Shown here piece by piece: positions 27,414-35,472 of a stretch of DNA of 49,032 bases. The DNA lies in assembly GCA_003559855.1 (NCBI GenBank), contig PWJZ01000048.1, positions 1-49,032 of the forward strand, in the 5' to 3' direction. The notes under the pieces are model-generated. The model ran no database searches, had not been told where the DNA came from, and worked only from the letters and a program-made list of their open reading frames with translations. Both the position numbers and the translations under genes were made by a program. Within the stretch, counting starts at the first letter, position 1. Each line of letters begins with the position of its first letter. Source of the stretch: Bacteroidales bacterium. Lineage in GTDB: Bacteria; Bacteroidota; Bacteroidia; Bacteroidales; UBA7960.

Positions 27414-27710
27414 ATGAAAATGTCAAGCATAAGAGAACTGAAAAAAGAGATAAATTATCTTATTGACGAGATAATAGGCAATTGTTTTCTGCAATATTAT
27501 TTTGTTGAGGAAAGCCAGCGGATAAAGATCGAAAAATTAATTGAAGAAATAGTTGCCTTCCGTAATGACTTGATAAACAGGGTTAATAATCCTTCTGCAA
27601 ATTTCGAAAACAAATCAAAAAGATCATATTATCGTAATATACGCAAAGAACTTTTCGAAAAAGCAAACACTGCTTTTGAAAAAATAGACCGGCTAAATAA
27701 GCCTGAATAG
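27414..27710 (+). CDS. Small helical protein of unknown function downstream of ftsZ
   Basis: A 98-residue charged protein predicted to be almost wholly alpha-helical (SIRELKKEINYLIDEIIGNC; KIEKLIEEIVAFRNDLINRV), with no signal peptide or membrane segment. Similar small proteins with a RELKK-INYLI start occur in Bacteroidales genomes as I recall them, but no function is known to me. It begins 15 bases after the ftsZ stop and is likely the last gene of the cluster transcript. A second ATG two codons in is an alternative start. Confidence 0.75.
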   Translation: MKMSSIRELKKEINYLIDEIIGNCFLQYYFVEESQRIKIEKLIEEIVAFRNDLINRVNNPSANFENKSKRSYYRNIRKELFEKANTAFEKIDRLNKPE

Positions 27711-27771
27711 AATTTTATTTACTTTATCTGCCAAACCGGTAAAATTTTCAGTGCTGTTTGAAAGACCCGGT

Positions 27772-28536
27772 TCATTGTCCTTTCGATCTTATTATAGCCA
27801 TTAATATTGCTGCTGCAACTGAAACATTCAACGAATCAGGTTTAAAACCTCTTCCGTCATTGAAATTCCGAATGGTTATTTTATGCGTTACAAATTTTTC
27901 GGTTTCAGCTGAAATACCCTGCGATTCATTACCTAAAACAATAATTGCATTTTGCTTAAAATCGAATCTGAAAGCATTATTTCCTTTGAGAAAAGAACCA
28001 TATACCGGCACTTTATTTCTATGCAACCGAAGGTAATCGATAATATCAGCATAAAAAACGCTTACCCTGCAAAATGAGCCCATAGTAGCCTGGATGACTT
28101 TTGGATTATACAGGTCAACGGTATCTTCCGAGCATATCATATTCTTTATTCCAAACCATTCAGCGGTTCTGATAATTGTACCAAAATTGCCGGGGTCCTG
28201 TATATTTTCTGTTATAAGTATCAACTGATTACCGGGCTTGGGAAGTTCCCGTTTTTCAGGCATCTTAATTACGGCAATAACACGGTTGGGTGTTGTTTGA
28301 CGGCTAAGCCCCTTTAATTCATGTTCAGTTATTTGTTTTACGAAACAACCTTCAGGAACTTTGTCCCTGTTTTCATCCAGCCATGAAAAAGTGGCATAAA
28401 TACCGGTTATTTGAAAAGCGCTTCCTATTACCTCTTTTACGAGCTTATCCCCTTCTGCAACGAACTCCCCGTAACGGTCACGATATTTTTTTTGACCCAG
28501 TGCACGGATTTTTTTTGATTCGTTTTTTGTCAGCAT
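27772..28536 (-). CDS. TrmH/SpoU family RNA 2'-O-methyltransferase
   Basis: A 254-residue SPOUT methyltransferase. An N-terminal substrate-binding part (KYRDRYGEFVAEGDKLVKE) is followed by the knotted catalytic domain with motif 1 NIQDPGNFGTIIRTAEWFG, motif 2 IIVLGNESQGIS and motif 3 LNVSVAAAILM. It would methylate a ribose in rRNA or tRNA; which base cannot be told from sequence. The frame is open to 28689, but the extra 51 residues overlap rplI and look non-coding, so I start at ATG 28536. It follows rplI on the same strand after a 133-base gap. Confidence 0.93.
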   Translation of the reverse strand: MLTKNESKKIRALGQKKYRDRYGEFVAEGDKLVKEVIGSAFQITGIYATFSWLDENRDKVPEGCFVKQITEHELKGLSRQTTPNRVIAVIKMPEKRELPKPGNQLILITENIQDPGNFGTIIRTAEWFGIKNMICSEDTVDLYNPKVIQATMGSFCRVSVFYADIIDYLRLHRNKVPVYGSFLKGNNAFRFDFKQNAIIVLGNESQGISAETEKFVTHKITIRNFNDGRGFKPDSLNVSVAAAILMAIIRSKGQ

Positions 28537-28669
28537 ACCTATAGAAAAACAGGAAGAATTAGCCCATATAAACCGGCGATCGAGCAAAACTGCAATATGT
28601 GGATATCTTTCACTCCAAACATGATACGATAAATGCAAAAAACACAAAGGATATGTACAATTACATGAT

Positions 28670-29119
28670 CTATTCGGCAAAAACCTCAAATTTCACATCA
28701 ACTCTAACATCCTTGTGCAGGTTGATTTTCGCTTTGTATTCGCCCAGCTGCTTTATTGAGTCACCATCGAGAAGGATCTTTTTGCGGTCAATATCAACAT
28801 CAAACTGTTCCTTCAGCGCCTCGGAAATTTGCAGAGGATTTACAGATCCGAATATTTTGCCCGAAGTTCCGGCCTTTGCACCAATCTTTAAATGAGCACC
28901 TTTGATCTTTTCGGCGATCTTTTCAGCCTCCTTTTTGATATTCTCTTCCTTGTAAGCCCTTTGCTTCAGAGTTTCAGCCAACATTTTCTTTTCAGCACCT
29001 ATTGCCATTACCGCGTAACCCTTTGGAATAAGGTAATTTATAGCATAACCGTCTTTTACCGTAACAATATCATCCTTAAAGCCAAGATTGGGAATATCTT
29101 GTTTTAAAATAACTTCCAT
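28670..29119 (-). CDS. rplI: 50S ribosomal protein L9
   Basis: A 149-residue L9 with the standard N-terminal domain (MEVILKQDIPNLGFKDDIV, KDGYAINYLIPKGYA), a long charged connecting helix and the C-terminal domain with GKIFGSVNPLQISEAL. It binds 23S rRNA at the base of the L1 stalk. Third gene of the rpsF-rpsR-rplI operon, 15 bases after rpsR. Confidence 0.98.
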   Translation of the reverse strand: MEVILKQDIPNLGFKDDIVTVKDGYAINYLIPKGYAVMAIGAEKKMLAETLKQRAYKEENIKKEAEKIAEKIKGAHLKIGAKAGTSGKIFGSVNPLQISEALKEQFDVDIDRKKILLDGDSIKQLGEYKAKINLHKDVRVDVKFEVFAE

Positions 29120-29134
29120 CTTTTAACCTCCTTA

Positions 29135-29407
29135 TTATTTTAATAAATCCGCTACATATGGTAATAACGCAAGATACCTTGCCCGCTTAATTGCTTTTGA
29201 AACTTTTTTCTGGTATTTTACCGACGTTCCGGTAATCCGGCGAGGTAAAATTTTACCCTGATCGTTTACAAACTTCATAAGAAAGTTGGCATCTTTATAA
29301 TCAATATACTTTATTCCGGACTTTTTAAAACGGCAATATTTTTTCCTCTTTATATCAACCGCTATCGGAGCCAAATATCTGATTTCTGAATTCTGTTGTT
29401 GTGCCAT
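29135..29407 (-). CDS. rpsR: 30S ribosomal protein S18
   Basis: A 90-residue S18. The core [32 protein letters not shown] and [13 protein letters not shown] motifs are all present. It forms a heterodimer with S6 on the 30S platform. It sits between rpsF and rplI with 15-base gaps. No ssb or priB gene intervenes, as is usual in this phylum. Confidence 0.98.
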   Translation of the reverse strand: MAQQQNSEIRYLAPIAVDIKRKKYCRFKKSGIKYIDYKDANFLMKFVNDQGKILPRRITGTSVKYQKKVSKAIKRARYLALLPYVADLLK

Positions 29408-29422
29408 AATATTAATTATTTT

Positions 29423-30226
29423 TTATTTGTTTTTTTCCTTTTCTGAAGCCTGTTTTTCATCCTCTTTGTCTGCTTTTTCCTCATCCTCTTTATCAGCCTT
29501 CTGCTCAGCATCCTTGTCTTCCTTTACTTCAGACTCTTTGTCAGCCTTCTCCTCAGCATCCTTGTCTGCTTTTACTTCAGCCTCTTTGGCAGCCTTCTCC
29601 TCAGCATCCTTGTCTGCTTTTACTTCAGACTCTTTATCAGCCTTCTCCTCGGCATCCTTGTCTGCCTTTACTTCAGACTCTTTATCAGCCTTCTCCTCAG
29701 CATCCTTGTCTGCTTTTACTTCAGCCTCTTTGGCAGCCTTCTCCTCAGCATCCTTGTCTGCTTTTACTTCAGCCTTTTTATCAGCTTCTTCCCTGACCTC
29801 TTTTTCGACTTTTTCTTCCGACACTTTCTCAGCTTGTTCTTTTACCTTTTTATCGCTTTTTTCTTCAGTCTTTTCATCACTTTTTTCCACTGCTTTTTCC
29901 TTTTCCATTCTCTTTTTCTTATTATAAGCAATAGCATGTTTGTCAAGAGCCACCGTAAGAAAACGTATTACCCTCTCATCACGCCTTAACTCAAGCTCAA
30001 ATTTAGCTATCAATTCCGGTTCAGCCTTGAATTCTATCAAATGATAAAAACCTGTGGACTTTTTTTTAATTGGATATGTAAGCTTGCGAAGCCCCCAGTG
30101 ATCCTCATAAACAATCTCCGCCCCATTTTTTTTCAAATACCCCTGAAATTTACTTACCGCTTCCTTCATCTGTTCATCAGATAAAACGGGAGTCATAATG
30201 AAAACGGTTTCGTATTGTTTTTGCAT
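29423..30226 (-). CDS. rpsF: 30S ribosomal protein S6 with long repetitive charged C-terminal extension
   Basis: The first ~100 residues are ordinary S6 ([45 protein letters not shown]), which pairs with S18 on the 30S platform. Normal S6 is 95-130 residues; this one is 267. Residues about 105-267 are almost entirely Lys, Glu, Asp and Ala, with six consecutive 16-residue units of the form [16 protein letters not shown] at residues 152-247. The tail should be disordered or a long single helix. The frame stays open and the stop lies before the normal rpsR start, so this is not an obvious frameshift. The core call is certain. Confidence 0.97.
   Translation of the reverse strand: MQKQYETVFIMTPVLSDEQMKEAVSKFQGYLKKNGAEIVYEDHWGLRKLTYPIKKKSTGFYHLIEFKAEPELIAKFELELRRDERVIRFLTVALDKHAIAYNKKKRMEKEKAVEKSDEKTEEKSDKKVKEQAEKVSEEKVEKEVREEADKKAEVKADKDAEEKAAKEAEVKADKDAEEKADKESEVKADKDAEEKADKESEVKADKDAEEKAAKEAEVKADKDAEEKADKESEVKEDKDAEQKADKEDEEKADKEDEKQASEKEKNK
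29486..29773 (-). repeat. Six-copy 48-bp tandem repeat inside rpsF
   Basis: 288 bp made of six 48-bp units, each coding for 16 residues. Copies differ at a few positions (Ala/Ser at the first residue, Ala/Asp at the 14th), and the unit nearest the 3' end of the gene is the most diverged. Unit length is a multiple of three, so copy-number change keeps the frame. Confidence 0.95.
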
Positions 30227-30843
30227 CTTAAAATTATTATTTAAAATTAATACTCATTGAATAAAAATTGCCCTGTCTACATGTGTAAAACGGAGGGCAA
30301 AAATAGTAAAAAATAAATTAACAGGGATAATAAAATAAAGAAAAATTACAGCATCTGTATCCGAAATTGAAAACTATTACGATTATACCAATAAAACAAG
30401 AAACTTCTTAACTTTAAATAAGATATTTTCGATTAAAAAATATCGTTTCCGCAAATCGAAAATAAAGTAACCTTAACCCGAAAAATCAAATCTTGTAAAT
30501 TATATAATCGGCTGATAAAATATTCTTTATTATCTTTAACTGATAATATCAATATTTTTTACATGTAAATAATTATTGGGCATTGCCGCTGATTTCTTTT
30601 GATCTGTATTCAACTTTTTCGCCTGTGGATAATAAGACTATATTAAATTAAATCTTTCGGCTTTTATAATTAATTTTATAACCCGATACCGGTCACTAAA
30701 AAACAGATTAATGCAACCCTCATCTGCTACAGTTTACAGGAGAATATGAATAAAGCATCAGGGTTGCATGTGTTAAGCACTAATAACGCAAAAATTATCA
30801 ATATATTTATCAGAAATCAGAACTTTAAAAACATTTTATACTA
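30227..30843. other. Divergent intergenic region (rpsF / lipoprotein)
   Basis: About 600 bp of very AT-rich DNA. It contains the rpsF leader hairpin (30268-30300) and an inverted pair ATGCAACCCT (30711-30720) / AGGGTTGCAT (30760-30769) that could form a 10-bp stem with a 39-base loop, about 75 bases before the lipoprotein gene. I see no gene in it. Confidence 0.5.
30268..30300 (-). ncRNA. Candidate S6:S18-binding leader RNA of rpsF
   Basis: On the minus strand, 41 bases before the rpsF ATG, a 7-bp stem TTGCCCT/AGGGCAA encloses a CCG-containing asymmetric loop and an inner 5-bp stem (TTTAC/GTAGA) with an ACAT loop. The S6:S18 autoregulatory leader described in many bacteria has a hairpin with a conserved CCG in a bulge or internal loop, which this matches. 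A TATTTTTG promoter-like element at 30298-30305 overlaps its edge; if that were the true -7 box, transcription would begin inside the stem, so the two readings compete. Confidence 0.55.
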
Positions 30844-31797
30844 ATGAAAAATTACATACTGCTTCTTTTGTTGACGGCTTTTCTGGTTTTTGGCTGCGAG
30901 CCTGCGGAAAAGCACAATTTGACACTTAGTCTTGATGTTGGCAAGACCTATACTATAGAGCAAGAGACCAGCCAGTTTTTCAGGCAAAAATTCATGGGGA
31001 TGGATTATGAGATGAAGCATCGTTTCAACGTGATTTACAACCTTTATGTGAAGGAATATGATAATGAGCAATATTTGCTTGAATTTGAATACGATGATCT
31101 GACCATGGATGTTGAAGGCTCGGGTATAAGCATGTCTGCGGGTTCGGGTAAAAATTATAATACTGAAGACACCCTAAACCTGATATTCAGGGCTTTTACC
31201 AAAAAGCCTTTTATGGTTGGAATGACTGTTAACGGCGAAATTACCTTTCTGGAGGGCATTGAAGAGTTTTTCGATCTGGTTATTGCGGACCTTGAATTTG
31301 ATGTTGATGAAGACGGGCGCACCGCCCTGGACGCTTTTGACCAATTTATAGGTAAAGGAGGTTTTAAAGACAACTTGAGTCAACTTACCGGTTACCTGCC
31401 CGGCAAACCCGTTGCTGTCAGACAAAAATGGGAAAACGAATATATACAAACAAATCTGGCAAATCTGGGCTTTTCAGGAAAATGGAAAAATAAATGGCAA
31501 CTTGTAGAAATTGATGATGATATTGCAAATATTACAGGTACCTCAAATTTTACTATTCTTAAAACCGATGATACTGATCAGGAAACAGGTTTAATGACGC
31601 TATCACAATTAGGAATGGATATTGAAATGGAAGGCGAACAAAATATGGATCATATTATTGACAGAACTACCGGATTAATTAAAGACGGAACGGTGGAGGC
31701 TAAAATGGACGGATATTTTAAAATGGGTCAAATTGATAAAAGTATGAACATTCCTGTCAGCTTCGAGATCATTTCAAAGATCAGACATATAGAATAA
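30844..31797 (+). CDS. Lipoprotein, DUF6263-like
   Basis: A 317-residue protein with a lipoprotein signal: basic start, hydrophobic core and lipobox LVFGC with Cys18. The mature part begins with LSLDVGKTYTIEQET and continues as alternating strands and acidic turns, with a GFSGKWKNKWQL block and a C-terminal DGTVEAKMDGYFKM strand pair. This pattern resembles the DUF6263 family of Bacteroidetes lipoproteins, whose role is unknown. It would be anchored in an envelope membrane. The recQ gene starts 15 bases downstream, so the two are probably co-transcribed, though no functional link is apparent. Lipoprotein call firm, family call moderate. Confidence 0.8.
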   Translation: MKNYILLLLLTAFLVFGCEPAEKHNLTLSLDVGKTYTIEQETSQFFRQKFMGMDYEMKHRFNVIYNLYVKEYDNEQYLLEFEYDDLTMDVEGSGISMSAGSGKNYNTEDTLNLIFRAFTKKPFMVGMTVNGEITFLEGIEEFFDLVIADLEFDVDEDGRTALDAFDQFIGKGGFKDNLSQLTGYLPGKPVAVRQKWENEYIQTNLANLGFSGKWKNKWQLVEIDDDIANITGTSNFTILKTDDTDQETGLMTLSQLGMDIEMEGEQNMDHIIDRTTGLIKDGTVEAKMDGYFKMGQIDKSMNIPVSFEIISKIRHIE

Positions 31798-31812
31798 ATT
31801 GGTTTATCATTA

Positions 31813-33729
31813 ATGGATTTAAAGCAGATTCTGTTAAAATACTGGGGTTATTCATCTTTCAGACCTTTACAGGAAGACATTATCAAGTCGGTTCTTGATG
31901 GCAGTGATACGCTGGCATTGATGCCAACCGGTGGCGGCAAATCAATATGTTTCCAGGTGCCGGCATTAGCAAGGGAAGGTATTTGCCTGGTAGTAAGCCC
32001 TTTGATAGCACTTATGAAGGATCAGGTTGCCAATCTTCATATAAAAGGCATTAATGCTGTTGCCGTTTATTCGGGGATGTCATCCGGAGAGATAGATATT
32101 ACGCTTGATAATTGTATTTACGGGTCGGTAAAGTTTTTGTATGTTTCACCCGAACGCTTGACTACCGACTTGATGCGCAGCAGATTACAAAAAATGAATG
32201 TAAACCTGGTCGCAATTGATGAAGCGCATTGCATCTCGCAATGGGGCTATGATTTCAGACCACCATACCTGCGAATAGCCGAAATACGCGAATATACCGG
32301 TAAAGCACCATTTTTGGCTCTGACAGCTACAGCTACCAAACAGGTTATGAACGACATTTGTGAAAAACTAGATTTCAAAAAACAAAATGTCTTTATAAAA
32401 AGTTTCGAACGGAAAAACCTCGTTTATGCCGCCGTTAAAGAAGAAGATAAATTGAAAAGACTTAAGGTGATGTGCAGCAAAGTAAAGGGAACAGGTATAG
32501 TGTATGTCAGAAGCAGGCGTAAAACCAGGGAGATATCTGATTTTCTGAACAAAAACTCCATATCAGCCGATTATTATCATGCAGGGCTTGATAATATCAC
32601 CAGGGAAAAGAAACAGATCGGATGGATGTCGGAAAGAATCAGGGTCATTGTTGCCACTAATGCTTTTGGCATGGGTATAGATAAGCCAAATGTACGCTTT
32701 GTAGCACACATGGATATGCCCGATTGCCCCGAATCATATTTCCAGGAAGCAGGCAGGGCAGGAAGAGACCTTAAAAATGCCTATGCTGTCTTGTTGTTCA
32801 ATGAAGCTGATATACTTGATGCACGTAACTTTTTCGAATTATCATATCCGACGCTGAAATTTATCAGGCAAGTCTATAGCACCATAGGAAACTATCTGCA
32901 AATTCCTATTGGCAGCGGTAAGGATATAAACTACGACTTTGAACTGCGTTCTTTTTGTGAAAATTACCAATTGAATCCGGTCTTAACTTTTAATGCGATA
33001 AAATTCCTGGAAAAAGAAGGTTATATTGCCGTTTCCGAAGCTCTCAGAAATCCGTCGCGAATGATATTCCTCCAAAATAAAGAGAACTTATACCGTTTCC
33101 AGGTGGCCAACCCGAAATACGATACTATCATAAAAACCATGCTCCGTTCATATACCGGCCTTTTTACGGAATACAGTAAAATTGACGAAAATGAGATAGC
33201 AAAACGTTTGAATGTCACTAAAGAAAATTTTATCAATCAATTGCTGAAATTAAAAGAATTTGGCATCGTTGATTATCAGCCTCAAAACAAAAAACCGCAA
33301 ATAACTTTCCTTACGGGCAGGCTTAATGAAAAGGATATTATTATTGCAAGGGAAAATTATCATATTCTAAAAGAATGTGCCCATAAACGGATGGATGCGA
33401 TGATCAATTATACTAAAAATGAGAATAAATGCCGCAGCCTGATGCTGCTTGATTATTTTGGAGAGAAAAGCGAAAACCGTTGCGGCAAGTGCGATGTTTG
33501 CCTTGAACGTAACAAGCTGAAATTAAGTAAGCTGGAATTTGACAAAGTAGTCGAACTCATTAAGCCTATACTGCGTGAAAATCCTCAATCGTTAGAAGAG
33601 CTTCTCTCAAAAACAAAAACAAACATACCTGAAAAAAAGATCATCAAGGTTATACGGTGGCTGAGAGACCAGGGCAAAATTGTTTTCGACAATGATGAAA
33701 ACCGGTTGCAATGGAAAAACGGCAAATAA
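31813..33729 (+). CDS. recQ: ATP-dependent DNA helicase RecQ
   Basis: A 638-residue superfamily 2 helicase. Motif 0 FRPLQEDII, Walker A PTGGGKS, DEAH box DEAHCISQWGYDFRP, the LTATAT motif, and the QEAGRAGRD motif VI are all visible in the first 330 residues. The RecQ zinc site follows (CRSLMLLDYFGE, then CGKCDVC), then a winged-helix region. I see no clear HRDC domain at the end. RecQ unwinds DNA 3' to 5' in recombination and repair. Shorter RecQ-like helicases of this layout are common in Bacteroidetes alongside a longer copy, so the exact paralogue is open. Confidence 0.95.
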   Translation: MDLKQILLKYWGYSSFRPLQEDIIKSVLDGSDTLALMPTGGGKSICFQVPALAREGICLVVSPLIALMKDQVANLHIKGINAVAVYSGMSSGEIDITLDNCIYGSVKFLYVSPERLTTDLMRSRLQKMNVNLVAIDEAHCISQWGYDFRPPYLRIAEIREYTGKAPFLALTATATKQVMNDICEKLDFKKQNVFIKSFERKNLVYAAVKEEDKLKRLKVMCSKVKGTGIVYVRSRRKTREISDFLNKNSISADYYHAGLDNITREKKQIGWMSERIRVIVATNAFGMGIDKPNVRFVAHMDMPDCPESYFQEAGRAGRDLKNAYAVLLFNEADILDARNFFELSYPTLKFIRQVYSTIGNYLQIPIGSGKDINYDFELRSFCENYQLNPVLTFNAIKFLEKEGYIAVSEALRNPSRMIFLQNKENLYRFQVANPKYDTIIKTMLRSYTGLFTEYSKIDENEIAKRLNVTKENFINQLLKLKEFGIVDYQPQNKKPQITFLTGRLNEKDIIIARENYHILKECAHKRMDAMINYTKNENKCRSLMLLDYFGEKSENRCGKCDVCLERNKLKLSKLEFDKVVELIKPILRENPQSLEELLSKTKTNIPEKKIIKVIRWLRDQGKIVFDNDENRLQWKNGK

Positions 33730-33766
33730 TAATGTCTCTTCTAAAACGGTTTACTTCTGTATGCAA

Positions 33767-34573
33767 TCACCTGATTGTAAAAACCTGGTAATCCATTCTT
33801 CTGATATCCGGCTCCATAGAATATATCCATTTAAAAACCTCTTCCTGAGTAGTAAGCTGATATTCTCCCTTGTAATTCAAAAATTCAACCGGTTGTTTTG
33901 TAAATACAAATATCAGCCTGTTGACTTCAGGGTCCCTGCCGCTTTTTTCCAGGTAATAGTCGACATATCCGAAAGGAAATTCCACCTTTTCCCTTGCCGG
34001 CATAATCATTTGATCTTCCCATGGATTCGGATACATCAGCACTGTTTCAGCGTCGGTGATATTAAATATATTAAGATAACTGTTAATGCTTGAATAAACC
34101 GAAAATGAGAGTGTTTCACCGCTTTCATAAACGCCTTTAATTCCTTCAACGCTAACGTTAAAAGCCGGGTCGGGGCGTGAGGAATATAAAATAACCGTGG
34201 CATCTAACGCAACTTCAACAGTAAAAAGGTTTGAATGAGGACATATTTTCCTTTGTTCATCAACAATTTCATATTCCAAAACCTGCCCCTGTAATTCGGC
34301 GTGTATATCGGTACTGAAAAACTCGCTGTAATCCCTGTCGGTTTCACTTCTGAATAACAGTTCATATGATGAAAGATGTTCGCTAACTCCTGCTTTTCTT
34401 AAGGCTTCGACTTTTGCATCGTTGACAGCTTCACGGCGGGCATCGCGTTCGCTTAAACCGCCGGCAATAATGCCAACTCCTGTAGCGCCGCTAACTTGCA
34501 GGGTTTCCTGGCTGAACAAACTACTGCTAATAAGCAAACCTATAATTGTTAAATAAATAAATGTTTTTCTCAT
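33767..34573 (-). CDS. Exported DUF4384 protein
   Basis: A 268-residue protein with a signal peptide (residues 1-21, ending LFSQ). The N-terminal half has a DARREAVNDAKVEALRKAGV helix like those of LPP20/FlgO-type proteins. The second half fits DUF4384: a YESGETLSFSVYSS strand, SYLNIFNI, MYPNPWEDQ and a later LIFVFTKQPVEF. DUF4384 domains are often found with caspase-like or kinase domains, here supplied in trans by the WD40-caspase gene two genes upstream. Probably periplasmic. The 3' end faces recQ with only 37 bases between stops and no terminator seen. Confidence 0.85.
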   Translation of the reverse strand: MRKTFIYLTIIGLLISSSLFSQETLQVSGATGVGIIAGGLSERDARREAVNDAKVEALRKAGVSEHLSSYELLFRSETDRDYSEFFSTDIHAELQGQVLEYEIVDEQRKICPHSNLFTVEVALDATVILYSSRPDPAFNVSVEGIKGVYESGETLSFSVYSSINSYLNIFNITDAETVLMYPNPWEDQMIMPAREKVEFPFGYVDYYLEKSGRDPEVNRLIFVFTKQPVEFLNYKGEYQLTTQEEVFKWIYSMEPDIRRMDYQVFTIR

Positions 34574-34745
34574 TTGTATAAAATGTATTTAAAATAACTT
34601 CTATATTGTTGAATGACGAATTAATACAAATTTACGAATTACTAATAATAGTCATTGGTCATTTGTTTATTCGTTTATTCGTTGAGCGTTTAATGTTGTT
34701 ATAGGCATTGACAACTATCAAGTGTCAACTATGTTTTGCCGGCTG

Positions 34746-34784
34746 CCGATTGAGCGTTAGTGAAATCCCGACCCTTCGGGATTA
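34746..34784 (-). repeat. Dispersed 39-bp repeat, copy 2
   Basis: Reverse-complement match (37 of 39) to 6367-6405, again with the hairpin ATCCCGACCCTTCGGGAT. It lies in the 291-bp gap between the DUF4384 and LPP20-like genes. Confidence 0.85.
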
Positions 34785-34864
34785 CCACCCACGCTCCCAC
34801 TCTCCCGCAATTTATTTTCGTTCAGTGACTGAGGGTTTTATCGAGCTTTAACCTATCTTGTTAT

Positions 34865-35446
34865 CTAATTACTCCTTTCTTTTTCCAGCTTTTCCATTTC
34901 TTCATCAAAAATTTGCTCAAATTTTTTCTTATCAAACAACAAATCGGATGTTTTTTCTTTGCCGATATCTTTTTCTATATTGTTAATAATATCGCCGCGG
35001 GGTGTTTCAACGGCAATATATACGGTATATCTTCCATTATCAAAATCAGTTTCACTGCATATAATTTCAACATTGCTAAGCTCCTGTTCTGCAACCGAAC
35101 TTGTTATGTCTTCAAACCGTTCGCTTGATACTAAATCATCCCCGACTCTCACCTCGGTAATGTATCTTTCCGTTACCGATTGCACTGTTACACTTATTGA
35201 TGCAGCTAAATTCGCATTGGCGTCAAGCCTTGCCATTCGTTGTGCTGTTCTCAGATTTGGGTTTGCAGCTGTGCCCGTAGCCCTGAAATAATACCTGTCA
35301 GAAGAATACTGAACTCCATGGCATGGCAAAACAATCATGTCAGACCTTGGATCTTGCAATTCATTTTTGAAGTTAAATATTGAACCTCGTAAAGTAATGC
35401 TGATTGCTATTAAACTTACAAATACAACAAAGTGTAGCTTTTTCAT
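34865..35446 (-). CDS. Exported LPP20-like protein
   Basis: A 193-residue protein with a signal peptide-like N-terminus (hydrophobic to about residue 20) but no lipobox cysteine. The core (RATGTAANPNLRTAQRMARL, followed by ANANLAASI and SVTVQSVTERY, then later strands around NVEIICSETDFDNGRYTVYIAVE) matches the LPP20 pattern: a helix rich in Ala and Arg followed by strands. The last 50 residues are charged and helical. It begins 26 bases after the WD40-caspase gene and shares the helix type with the DUF4384 protein, supporting a three-gene functional unit in the periplasm. Function unknown. Confidence 0.8.
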   Translation of the reverse strand: MKKLHFVVFVSLIAISITLRGSIFNFKNELQDPRSDMIVLPCHGVQYSSDRYYFRATGTAANPNLRTAQRMARLDANANLAASISVTVQSVTERYITEVRVGDDLVSSERFEDITSSVAEQELSNVEIICSETDFDNGRYTVYIAVETPRGDIINNIEKDIGKEKTSDLLFDKKKFEQIFDEEMEKLEKERSN

Positions 35447-35472
35447 CTGTATAAAGTATTTTTACTGTTTTC

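Noticed and set aside
28537-28689. 51-residue N-terminal extension of the RNA methyltransferase
   Set aside because: It overlaps the end of rplI and is unlike the family, which normally begins close to the MLTKNE start at 28536.
29427-29927. 166-codon plus-strand frame rich in Ser, Ala and Phe opposite rpsF
   Set aside because: It is the antisense shadow of the 48-bp repeat in rpsF; the Ser/Ala pattern arises from reading GAA/AAA/GAT codons backwards.
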